64,000 nucleotides of DNA from Pseudomonadota bacterium (GTDB lineage: Bacteria > Pseudomonadota > Alphaproteobacteria > Rickettsiales > UBA6187), in NCBI GenBank assembly GCA_027620075.1, contig JAQCEY010000001.1, positions 248,001 through 312,000 on the forward strand, read 5' to 3'. Below are positions 54,426-62,873 of this stretch, piece after piece (positions within the stretch are counted from its first letter, which is position 1; every line of letters begins with the position of its first letter). A program made the position numbers and the translations under genes. The notes beneath the pieces were generated by a model. It was not told the DNA's origin. It saw only the letters and a program-made list of their open reading frames with translations, and ran no database searches.

Positions 54426-55775
54426 TCATTCCCCGACAGCAATTTTTATTGCATCAACAACTTTATCTACTGCCTGATTAACTATAACCCTGTCTTTACC
54501 TTCCGCCATTACACGTATCAAAGGCTCAGTACCGGATTTCCTTATCAATATCCTGCCGTCACCATTAATCAACTTTTCCGAATCCTCTATCGACCTTTTC
54601 ACATCATCATTATCTAACGGGTCTTTATCCTTATAGCGGACGTTTTTGAGCAATTGCGGATACGGCTCGAACACATTACAAACCTGACTAGCCGGCTTAT
54701 TCTGCTCCACCATGACCGCCAAAACCTGTAGGGCGGCAACCAGACCGTCACCTGTAGTGACATGATCACGCATAATTATATGACCGCTTTGCTCTCCACC
54801 TACATTATATCCGTTCTCACGCATGAACTTGGCAACGTAACGGTCACCGACCTGCGTACGCTTTAAATGCAAATCTATTGATTCTAAATATTTTTCAAGC
54901 CCCAGATTTGACATTGAGGTAGCCACTATTCCACCCCCGTCTAAGGTTCCCAAGTCCTTTTGATGCTTGGCTATCAATGCCATAATCTGGTCACCGTCGA
55001 TTATTTTGCCCTTCTCATCACACACCACAAGCCTATCAGCGTCACCGTCCAACGCAATTCCGATATCAGCCTTCTGTTTAACAACCTCACGGCAAAGAGC
55101 CTCAGGAGATGTAGAACCGCATTTATCATTAATATTAAAACCGTTAGGGGACACACCTAAAGGTATCACTTCCGCCTCCAACTCCCATAACACCGTAGGA
55201 GATATCTTGTATGACGCACCGTTGGCACAATCTACAACGACCTTTAATCCGCTTAAATTATACCTCTTAGGGAAAGTCGCCTTGGCAAACTCAATATAAC
55301 GCCCCTGTGCATCATCAAGACGCTTAGCTCTTCCCAACAAATCGGGAGCTGCAAGTTTTATATCCGTAATACCCTGCAATCTTTTTTCAATTTCAACCTC
55401 TACTTCATCAGATAGCTTTAACCCTATCTTATCAAACAATTTTATTCCGTTATCATGATAAGGATTATGCGAAGCCGATATCATAACCCCAAGGTCAGCC
55501 CTCAAAGAACGTGTAAGCATTGCCACGGCAGGAGTAGGAACAGGCCCGACCAAAACAACGTCCATACCTGCCGATACAAATCCCGAAGCCAACGCAGGTT
55601 CTATCATATATCCAGACAGCCTTGTATCCTTTCCTATTACCACCTTGTGCCTGTGTTCACCGTCTTTAAAATATGAACCGGCAGCCTGCCCCAATCTGAG
55701 AGCAACATCCGGAGTCATAACACCACTATTAGACGTTCCCCTGATACCGTCCGTTCCAAAAAACTTTCTTTCCAC
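54426..55775 (-). CDS. glmM: Phosphoglucosamine mutase
   Basis: Interconverts glucosamine-6-phosphate and glucosamine-1-phosphate, feeding GlmU (12627). 449 residues; FGTDGIRG at the start, the phosphoserine loop [14 protein letters not shown] with S102, metal loop DGDADRL, GGEQSGH, and the phosphate-binding [12 protein letters not shown]. Confidence 0.97.
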   Translation of the reverse strand: MERKFFGTDGIRGTSNSGVMTPDVALRLGQAAGSYFKDGEHRHKVVIGKDTRLSGYMIEPALASGFVSAGMDVVLVGPVPTPAVAMLTRSLRADLGVMISASHNPYHDNGIKLFDKIGLKLSDEVEVEIEKRLQGITDIKLAAPDLLGRAKRLDDAQGRYIEFAKATFPKRYNLSGLKVVVDCANGASYKISPTVLWELEAEVIPLGVSPNGFNINDKCGSTSPEALCREVVKQKADIGIALDGDADRLVVCDEKGKIIDGDQIMALIAKHQKDLGTLDGGGIVATSMSNLGLEKYLESIDLHLKRTQVGDRYVAKFMRENGYNVGGEQSGHIIMRDHVTTGDGLVAALQVLAVMVEQNKPASQVCNVFEPYPQLLKNVRYKDKDPLDNDDVKRSIEDSEKLINGDGRILIRKSGTEPLIRVMAEGKDRVIVNQAVDKVVDAIKIAVGE

Positions 55776-55881
55776 TAATCTTATTCTCCACTTTTAAAAT
55801 AGCATTTAGCTTTATAGCACTTAAACTACTATATATGAAGCACAAAATTACACTGTGGGTGTGGGGTTATGTATAAACTTA

Positions 55882-58782
55882 CTACTGTATAACAAGACAT
55901 GAAACATTACGGCTACGCAACATACTGCATATATTATCTGCGTTGAACTCATCAAAATAAGGGCCTAACTTTAATTTAACCGCACCGGATTTATTACGCT
56001 TATATTGTTTTATACCATCTATACTATACTTGGTACTTTTTAGTATGTCGTCATGGTCTTCTTTTAGAAACATTAGATAGTATTCAGCTTTGTAGCTATT
56101 AGAAAACGCTCCCAGATTTACCCAGTAAGGCTTTTGAATATCAGCAGATCGGTCAGTATATAATTTCTTAACCTTTGGCTCTACTGCCTTCCTTGCATAA
56201 GCAATATCTTCAGAATGCTCGTTCATGCCATAAGCATCGCCTGAATAATTATCGTCTATTATATATATATTATCCGATTTTTCCATCGGAGAGCCTGACG
56301 AGTAACACTGCAAACCGCTAGAAATTATATTATGGCATAGCATATTAGCTTTTGCATAGCTTTCTATAGCTCCTACATTTAGCCTTACCTTTCTGTCATA
56401 CGGGCTATCTCCGCCCAATAGCTTAACTTGCAGGTTTTTAAGCCCCTCATCATACTTAAACATACGGTCGGCATAGTCATATGCGGTAGCTCTATTAGGA
56501 AAAGGGTATATTTCCAACCATATTCCTTTTTTTGAAATATCTTTAGGAGCTATATAATTGTTAGTCTTTTTATCATTTAACCATGGCAAATCGTCACTTT
56601 CCCTTACCAGAACCGCCTCTGAAACTTCCTCTTTGTTATTATGGCTTTTTTGCAGGTCGTTATAGAAACTGCTATAATCATGCTGTTTTTCGGCGTTTGA
56701 ATTTACCGAGTAAGAAAAATCCTCTTTCCTTACCATGTTGTTATTTTTTATCGGCTCAACATTTTTTTCTACAACGCCCCTGTCTGCAACAGCCCTATCT
56801 TCCAACCAAGGCAACCGCTCATCTACATTATCAGCATACATATCAATAGGTTCTTGATAATTTTGTTCCACCGCAGGAGGCTGATAGTTTTGCTGCGTCT
56901 GCCCTACTTTAGTTTCCCCCGGATTTCTCTCATTTTTCCACAATTGCTTTTGATAATTACTTTCGTAATGACCTGCATATTGCTTTTCTTCGTACTCACC
57001 ACCAGAAGCATCACTAGCCCCCCCCTGAATATCGGAGTCATTTGATTGCATCACGGATTCCATATTATTTTCTTCATAAGGTGCAACGAACAATTCATTA
57101 GTTTGCTCATATTTTTTAACCTTTTTCACGTCATCAGCTTTTGCTACAGGTTTTTGCTCAACAGTAACATTTGAAGCGTGATTTTTATACAAATAAGAAT
57201 GAGGCGATTGATTGTCATTTAACTCGTAAGGCTCAACATTTTCTTTATTCATGTTAGGCATAGTATCTATAGGAGCGTCAGTACTTACCGATTCAGGTTC
57301 ATTATTGCCGTCTTTAACACTGCTTTTACCCTCTCCCCCGCTCAAAGAGGTGTTAGTTTGCATATAATCCTGTTTTATAGGAACTATCCTAAAATAATTT
57401 GTTTGAATACCGGTATCGGAATCTACGGAGTTATTTTGTTTTTGAACCTGCCTGCTATCAGGCTTAGTTGCTTTCGTCATAGGAGCTTGTTCTCTTGAGC
57501 TTCTTACAACAAAACAGTCAATTTTTCTTTGCTGCATTTCACTACATTTTTTTGAAGCCGCCTCCTTCTCCTGAAACGAACCTACCCTTAAACGGAAAAA
57601 GCTTTGACCGCTATTATCATTTACACTCAATATAGTCGGCTCAAGATTAGATAGAATATCAATATGTTTGTTTTTCAAGTTTTTCCATATGTAATCCGCC
57701 TGTCCTTTTTCCGAAAAAGCACCTATCTGGATAGTATATCTATCCGCAAAATATCCGACAGGGATAATTTGCTTTGAAGCCCCTGAATTTTCAGTAGGTT
57801 TGGTTTTAGGTGTGTTTACGGTGTTAGAATATGGTGAGGTGAATATCGGTTGATTTTCAGCTTGTTGCGGCTGCGAAATTATCGTTTCCCTTTCACCTTC
57901 CGTTTCCGAATATGGAGAAGCAACCGTTGAAAACGGCGACTCCTTATCACCAAACCCCCAAGCACCATCGTCTTTATCAACTAAAGTCTTCAAATTTTGA
58001 ACCGGGCTTATATTTTCATCAGTAGCTTTTGTATCATTTTCACTTGTGCTTTGAGTTTGCCGAACTTCGCTTGTATCATACACGTCTTTTTGAGCATCTG
58101 TGTTGTAAGCTGTTTTGACTGTTGATTCTCTTTGGAAGTAATCCATTGTAGAAGATATCATTTGAGATGCTTTGCCATACCCTCTTTTTTTAGCTATTGC
58201 CACAGAGGCATCTTTTTGCTCTTCGGATATATCGCTGAACTTGTCGCTTGACAAAATGACTTTTAAAACAGACTCATTACCTGAAATTGCAGCTTGTACA
58301 ATAGATGAGTTGCCCATATTATTCTTAGCATTAAGGTCGGCTCCTTCAGATATCAGTATTTCCGTAGTCTCGGGGCTTTTAGCCATAATAGACCTCATTA
58401 AAGGGGTCCATTTCTGATTATCAACCGCATCAATACCGGCATCATAATGCAACAACATTTTCACCATTTTTGCATTACCGCTTCTGCTTGCCATGTGCAA
58501 AGCAGTATCCCCGCCGATATCGGCAGCATTAACGTATGCACCGCTTTTTATTAGAAGTTCCGCAACATCTAAGTGTCCCTTAAAGGCAGCCCGCATTAAG
58601 GCGGTTACTCCGAAATCACCTTCGCTATCGGGCTTAGCTCCCGAATTTAATAAACGTCTTACTTCTTGAATATCACCGTTGTCTGCGGCATCAACCAGAG
58701 AGTTATTAAAACTCGAACTATCGGCTACTGCATTCCAACTAAATGTCAGGAATAATATGATAAACAGAGATAATACTCTCAA
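55882..58782 (-). CDS. Ankyrin-repeat protein with three SPOR-like domains
   Basis: About 966 residues. A signal peptide (LSLFIILFLTFSWNAVA) is followed by four or five ankyrin repeats (about 25-185: TALMRAAFKGHLDVAELLIKSG, TALHMASRSGN). A SPOR-like domain is at about 348-428 (YTIQIGAFSEKGQ, FRLRVGSF). A long low-complexity Asn/Glu/Gln region follows, then two C-terminal SPOR-like units (IWLEIYPFPNRATAY...; YWVNLGAFSNSYKAEYY to the last residue). SPOR domains bind glycan strands at the septum. I favour a TTG at 58782 with GGGGGAG five bases upstream; a GTG at 58797 lacks such a site. Likely periplasmic; role unknown. Confidence 0.82.
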   Translation of the reverse strand: MRVLSLFIILFLTFSWNAVADSSSFNNSLVDAADNGDIQEVRRLLNSGAKPDSEGDFGVTALMRAAFKGHLDVAELLIKSGAYVNAADIGGDTALHMASRSGNAKMVKMLLHYDAGIDAVDNQKWTPLMRSIMAKSPETTEILISEGADLNAKNNMGNSSIVQAAISGNESVLKVILSSDKFSDISEEQKDASVAIAKKRGYGKASQMISSTMDYFQRESTVKTAYNTDAQKDVYDTSEVRQTQSTSENDTKATDENISPVQNLKTLVDKDDGAWGFGDKESPFSTVASPYSETEGERETIISQPQQAENQPIFTSPYSNTVNTPKTKPTENSGASKQIIPVGYFADRYTIQIGAFSEKGQADYIWKNLKNKHIDILSNLEPTILSVNDNSGQSFFRLRVGSFQEKEAASKKCSEMQQRKIDCFVVRSSREQAPMTKATKPDSRQVQKQNNSVDSDTGIQTNYFRIVPIKQDYMQTNTSLSGGEGKSSVKDGNNEPESVSTDAPIDTMPNMNKENVEPYELNDNQSPHSYLYKNHASNVTVEQKPVAKADDVKKVKKYEQTNELFVAPYEENNMESVMQSNDSDIQGGASDASGGEYEEKQYAGHYESNYQKQLWKNERNPGETKVGQTQQNYQPPAVEQNYQEPIDMYADNVDERLPWLEDRAVADRGVVEKNVEPIKNNNMVRKEDFSYSVNSNAEKQHDYSSFYNDLQKSHNNKEEVSEAVLVRESDDLPWLNDKKTNNYIAPKDISKKGIWLEIYPFPNRATAYDYADRMFKYDEGLKNLQVKLLGGDSPYDRKVRLNVGAIESYAKANMLCHNIISSGLQCYSSGSPMEKSDNIYIIDDNYSGDAYGMNEHSEDIAYARKAVEPKVKKLYTDRSADIQKPYWVNLGAFSNSYKAEYYLMFLKEDHDDILKSTKYSIDGIKQYKRNKSGAVKLKLGPYFDEFNADNICSMLRSRNVSCLVIQ

Positions 58783-58959
58783 TACAACTCCCCCCACCAG
58801 AGTACTTAGTAATTAAAATCTTTTTAACAACTGATACATTTTAACAATTGTAATAGTAGCAAACAACTAAACAAAAATCAACATATTGTATAAAAAATAT
58901 TTCACTAATGAAAATAACAAATATCTGTTTATTAACACTTTTTTAACTTTTTTGTAGTA

Positions 58960-59034
58960 TGGAGGCCGGAGTCGGAATCGAACCGACGAATAGAGGATTT
59001 GCAGTCCCCGGCATTACCACTTTGCTATCCGGCC
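58960..59034 (-). tRNA. tRNA-Cys (anticodon GCA)
   Basis: 75 bases on the minus strand: acceptor GGCCGGA/TCCGGCC, anticodon arm GGGGA-CTGCAAA-TCCTC giving GCA, T arm GTCGG-TTCGATT-CCGAC. The discriminator is T, as expected for tRNA-Cys, and CCA is encoded. Confidence 0.96.
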
Positions 59035-59148
59035 AAGGATGCCATGAATTACCCCAAGAGCTTATATTTCACGGCTAGTTTTAAGTCAAGAATAATATAA
59101 GGATTTATGATTTGCACGTTAATATCCGACTACAAAGCTGTTAATTTT

Positions 59149-59460
59149 TTAACCATCAATCTTAGGATTATCAACAGAATCATTATCGCAATAGGTTGAA
59201 AGATATTTCACAAGCTTTTTAATTCTTTTATATCTTACATAATAATAGACGGCTCTGCCCTGACGACTTGATGCTATCAATTTAGCATCGGCAAGACTGC
59301 TAAGGTGGAACGATAAAGTTGCTCCCGGAATATTAAGAATCTTCCCTATCTCACCGGCAGGCATTCCTTTCTCCCCTTTTTCCATTAAAAGATTGTAAAT
59401 TGCTAATCTTGAATCATGACCCAATGCTATAAACGACTTTACAATATTCGATGTTTTCAT
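59149..59460 (-). CDS. ArsR-family winged-helix regulator
   Basis: About 103 residues with ALGHDSRLAIYNLLMEKGEKGMPAGEI, the recognition helix PGATLSFHLSSLADAKLI, and the wing SRQGRAVYYYV. It lacks the ELCVCDL metal-binding cysteines of classic ArsR, having only one cysteine near the end, so the inducer is probably not arsenite. The ATG at 59460 matches the family start; a GTG at 59502 is open upstream. It is divergent from the DsbA-like gene, which may be its target. Confidence 0.85.
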   Translation of the reverse strand: MKTSNIVKSFIALGHDSRLAIYNLLMEKGEKGMPAGEIGKILNIPGATLSFHLSSLADAKLIASSRQGRAVYYYVRYKRIKKLVKYLSTYCDNDSVDNPKIDG

Positions 59461-59667
59461 AACTATAATAACGTCCGGCTTGTGTTTAGGATTGAATTGC
59501 ACTAGTCTAAATGACTAATAAACTTCTATACTATTAGAATACTCACCGCCCATTGTAAAGAAATTTTATAAAATTAATTTTATATTTAAACTTATCACTT
59601 GATTATTGAGTTAATTTAAAAGAGAATACTTGTGTTGTGTAAATCTAACTGTACAAGAGGTACTATC

Positions 59668-60441
59668 GTGTCAAGTAAACTACGGATTCTGTTCTTTATA
59701 ATAGTCAGTGCAGGATTAATTACGTTCGTTATATCATTTAACTCAAATAATCCGCGTGCGGTAAATTCTGAAAAGGGCGTTAGCGAGGAAGACGTTAACA
59801 GGCTAATCGGCGAATATATAAAGAATAACCCTCAGGAAATTCTGGACTCCCTGACTCAATACCAGATAACCAAGCAACGTGAGGAAGAAGAGAATGCGGC
59901 TAAAAATGTCATTGATAAGCTTGACGAACTGCAAAACAACCCTCTTGATCCGGTAGTGGGAAATCCCGAAGGTGATGTTACTATAGTTGAGTTTTTTGAC
60001 TATACTTGCGGCTATTGTAAAAAAATAACGCCTTATATAGCCGAAATAATTAAGGAAGACCCGAATGTAAAAGTGGTATTTAAAGAGATACCTATTTTAG
60101 GTCCTAACGCTATAATAGCAGCTAAAGCCTCTATAGCGGTATATCAGCTAGCTCCCGAAAAATATTTCGACTTCCACACAAAACTTATGTCAAAACGCAT
60201 AACAAGCACGGCTTCCGTACTTGAAGAGGCTACAGCTTTAGGAATTGACGCTAAACAAGTTGAAGAAAGAATGGAAAGCGATGAAGTTATCAATATCATA
60301 TTAAAAAGCAAGGAACTTGCCGAATCTATCGGTGTAAGAGGAACTCCTGCGATAGTTATCGGAGAAACCTTATTCCCCGGAGCTATTGACCTTGCAACAT
60401 TTAAAAAACAAATAGCAGAAGAACGTGCTAAAAAGAAATAA
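59668..60441 (+). CDS. DsbA/Com1-like periplasmic thiol oxidoreductase
   Basis: 257 residues. One N-terminal membrane or signal helix (LRILFFIIVSAGLITFVISF), a short helical spacer with NPQEILDSL, then a DsbA fold. The redox motif is CGYC in FFDYTCGYCKKI, and the cis-Pro is in GVRGTPAIVIG. The layout matches Com1/DsbA-like proteins of Rickettsiales and relatives. The GTG at 59668 has AGAGG seven bases upstream; an earlier GTG at 59632 is possible. It likely folds secreted disulfide proteins. Confidence 0.9.
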   Translation: MSSKLRILFFIIVSAGLITFVISFNSNNPRAVNSEKGVSEEDVNRLIGEYIKNNPQEILDSLTQYQITKQREEEENAAKNVIDKLDELQNNPLDPVVGNPEGDVTIVEFFDYTCGYCKKITPYIAEIIKEDPNVKVVFKEIPILGPNAIIAAKASIAVYQLAPEKYFDFHTKLMSKRITSTASVLEEATALGIDAKQVEERMESDEVINIILKSKELAESIGVRGTPAIVIGETLFPGAIDLATFKKQIAEERAKKK

Positions 60442-60460
60442 GATATAAACAAAACTTTCT

Positions 60461-60491
60461 AAAAAAGGGTATTGTTTCAATACCCTTTTTT
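60461..60491 (+). terminator. Rho-independent terminator after the DsbA-like gene
   Basis: Perfect 14-bp stem AAAAAAGGGTATTG (60461-60474) with CAATACCCTTTTTT (60478-60491) around TTT. The T run follows on the plus strand and an A run precedes it, so it can also stop transcripts from the opposing gene at 60541. Confidence 0.92.
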
Positions 60492-60540
60492 ATTTACGCT
60501 AGGAAGTTGAGTTCATGTAATTTACTAAAAAATAAAGATT

Positions 60541-60819
60541 CTACATCAAAGTAGATGCATATGACTGTAGCTTCAGACTAGGCTTCTTCGGTTCAACGAC
60601 TTTATATTCCAATCCGTTACGCTCTGCGTATTTTATGGCATCTTCTTTTGAATCGAACTTTAACTTCACCTGCCTCTTAGTATCGGCATTACCTGTCCAC
60701 CCCATAACCGGATCAATATACCTTGTATCCTTGCTTTCATGTTCAAGACACCATTTTTTCAAACTTCCTTTACCCGACTGCATAGCGTTTTTTGCAGGTA
60801 TATATATTTTTACCGACAT
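60541..60819 (-). CDS. Complex I accessory subunit, NDUFS4-like (ETC_C1 family)
   Basis: 92 residues with the family core: AMQSGKG, KKWCLEHE, DPVMGWTGNADTKRQVKLKF and AIKYAERNGLEYKVVEP. The mitochondrial NDUFS4 and the alphaproteobacterial homologue share this domain and sit on the peripheral arm of complex I. Together with the CHCC protein at 23495 it shows that this organism has a complex I of the mitochondrial-lineage type. Confidence 0.93.
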   Translation of the reverse strand: MSVKIYIPAKNAMQSGKGSLKKWCLEHESKDTRYIDPVMGWTGNADTKRQVKLKFDSKEDAIKYAERNGLEYKVVEPKKPSLKLQSYASTLM

Positions 60820-61012
60820 ATGATTTATCCTGTAATTTATTATGACCGAAACTAATACAATAATATTTCAAAAACATCAACACTAACCGTAAGCAACCGT
60901 AAAATTGCACAAACTAACAAAAATAAAACCTATAATAAAAAATATCGCATAGACAATGCTATAAAAAATCTTTATAAATTTACATATAAAATTTATAGAT
61001 ACGGGAGCAAAA

Positions 61013-61258
61013 ATGTCTATAAAAGCATCAGATATTAAAAAAATGGACTTTGAAACTGCGGCTACCGAGTTGGAAAAAATTGTCGATAATTTTGAAAGCG
61101 GCAATATAAGTCTGGAAAAATCAATTGAGCAATACGCAACAGCCGCACAGCTAAAAGCCCAGTGCGATAAAAAACTATCCGAAGCAAAGCTGAAAGTGGA
61201 AAAAGTAACCTCAAGCGACTCCGATAGTATAAAAACATCGTCATTTGACATAGGTTAG
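61013..61258 (+). CDS. xseB: Exodeoxyribonuclease VII small subunit
   Basis: 81 residues with the conserved helix MDFETAATELEKIVDNFESG and ISLEKSIEQY, as in other XseB proteins. It pairs with XseA, which is not in the window, to degrade single-stranded DNA. A GGGAG site lies before the ATG. Transcribed away from the NDUFS4-like gene. Confidence 0.9.
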   Translation: MSIKASDIKKMDFETAATELEKIVDNFESGNISLEKSIEQYATAAQLKAQCDKKLSEAKLKVEKVTSSDSDSIKTSSFDIG

Positions 61259-61363
61259 GCGAGCTTACCGCCACACATACAAAAAATCTTTATTTATTAC
61301 CCCTTTAGCATACATTATTCGTGCTACATTTCACTTATTTTTGACAATGGGTTAGTTATGTCA

Positions 61364-61398
61364 TTACCCGAATTTGCGAAGCAAATTATAGGGTAATC
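61364..61398. repeat. Hairpin in the 347-base gap after xseB
   Basis: ATTACCC-G-AATTTGC (61364-61378) pairs with GCAAATT-ATA-GGGTAAT (61382-61398) around GAA. There is no T run, so it is more like an intergenic palindromic repeat than a terminator. The rest of 61259-61605 holds no gene I can support; the last part must carry the promoter of the following gene. Confidence 0.6.
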
Positions 61399-61605
61399 TC
61401 ATTTAAATTTATTGAACACTCCCTATTACGAGCAGTCCTTTATACAAAAAATATACTTACACCGCTTTTTTTATTGATTAATTTATTAGTATAAAATATC
61501 ATTACAGTTGGGTCTTGATAACACATTATAAAACAATAACAATTACAACTACGCATCTACAAGAGTGGAAATGTTACAATTTGTTAAATTAAGGAACCTT
61601 TAAAG

Positions 61606-62868
61606 ATGGTGGACAAAGATCAAAAGCCGACAGCATCAGGAACAGAAATACCTGAAAAAATAGACCTTTTACAAATAGCGAAAGCAGCCCAAAAAACATT
61701 ATACAAGCCGGTTTCGGATAGCCTTGATAAATACAAGCCGCAACAGACAGATTCAACAAATCAGCAACAGCAACAATCCAATATAGGCTATGATCTCTTA
61801 CGTGACTTTCTGGCAATCGGTGTCACTCAACCGGCTATATCTTATATCACACTGGCACGCAATGAATTAAATAACAAGCCGCATAAAAACCCTCAGGAGG
61901 TACTAACGGAACGCTACCGACACTGGAGCCGCAACCCTGTACATAACAGCTTTATGTCAACAAACGGTTTTGGGGTTTTTCAAAGAAGGACTACCTCATT
62001 TGTAGCTGTAAACGGAGCAATAGACAAAGCTTTACCTCCGAGCGGTGATAGCGACACAAGCACTGCATATGCGGAAGCTTTTAAAAGAAGTGCCGCAAAA
62101 GCAGGACTGGAAACCATTGTAAATGTTTATAGCGAGGCATCTAATCTTAAAGATTACTACGGTTCAAAACAAGGCGTGCCTAGCGTAATTAAAAGTATTG
62201 CACCGGGTTCTTTAGCAAGAAATCTTACGATTATGGGGGGCTATGAGGGAGCAAAACTGGCTTCTAAACTACAATCATACAATCCGACGGAAGCTGCCGT
62301 TGCAGGCGGATTATTCGGACTGGCCACAGGTTTTGCGGCAGGCATAATCGACAACAAAATCACTTTCAAACAGGTTGCCGAAATGGCAAAATCAGAATCT
62401 TTAAAAAGCACCGAAACATCAGTATTAAAACCTAACCCACGCAGTGCCTTGGCGGCAGGTTTACTTAGATCCGTTCAAGCAGGACTTACAACGGGAGCCT
62501 TAACACTCGGCTATGCGATAATGAATGAGATTAAAAAAACCATGCAGGAAAAAGATGCTAACGGTAATACGATGCAATTTTCACAAAAGGATTTTGAAGC
62601 TGTCAAAACAGTCGCACTTGAAACCACGAGCGGCATCAAAAAGAACGTGCAAGGCATGTTGAGCAGAGTCACAGATAGTGATGATAGAATGCATTATCAA
62701 ATAAAACGAACTGAAAACAACGAAGCAGAACCACAACAACGCAAGTCTTTTGCCGAATCTGCCGCCAAGCCGATATCTACATCACATGCGGATAAGTTTG
62801 TAAAATCAAAAATACAGGAAGCACTTGAAAGGGATACACCTCCTAAAGACTCAGGTCTTGGCAGATAG
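61606..62868 (+). CDS. Orphan protein with three carrier-like tandem units
   Basis: 420 residues. After a polar Gln-rich N-terminus come three tandem units (about 62-140, 152-217, 229-311). Each has a long hydrophobic or amphipathic helix and then a second helix with Gly/Arg spacing (GFGVFQRRTTSFVAVNGAID; IKSIAPGSLARNLTIMGGYEGAK; GLLRSVQAGLTTGALTLGYAIMNEI). The layout and phrases such as AAVAGGLFGLATGFAAGIIDNKITFKQ recall the mitochondrial carrier family, though the PxDxxK signature is degraded. No signal peptide; the C-terminus is SGLGR. AAGGAA lies before the ATG. Carrier origin is tentative; it could be a coincidence of helical periodicity. Confidence 0.55.
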   Translation: MVDKDQKPTASGTEIPEKIDLLQIAKAAQKTLYKPVSDSLDKYKPQQTDSTNQQQQQSNIGYDLLRDFLAIGVTQPAISYITLARNELNNKPHKNPQEVLTERYRHWSRNPVHNSFMSTNGFGVFQRRTTSFVAVNGAIDKALPPSGDSDTSTAYAEAFKRSAAKAGLETIVNVYSEASNLKDYYGSKQGVPSVIKSIAPGSLARNLTIMGGYEGAKLASKLQSYNPTEAAVAGGLFGLATGFAAGIIDNKITFKQVAEMAKSESLKSTETSVLKPNPRSALAAGLLRSVQAGLTTGALTLGYAIMNEIKKTMQEKDANGNTMQFSQKDFEAVKTVALETTSGIKKNVQGMLSRVTDSDDRMHYQIKRTENNEAEPQQRKSFAESAAKPISTSHADKFVKSKIQEALERDTPPKDSGLGR

Positions 62869-62873
62869 GCAAG

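Noticed and set aside
41731-59460. arsM-arsR regulon
   Set aside because: The two genes are 17 kb apart and the ArsR-type protein lacks the metal-binding cysteines.
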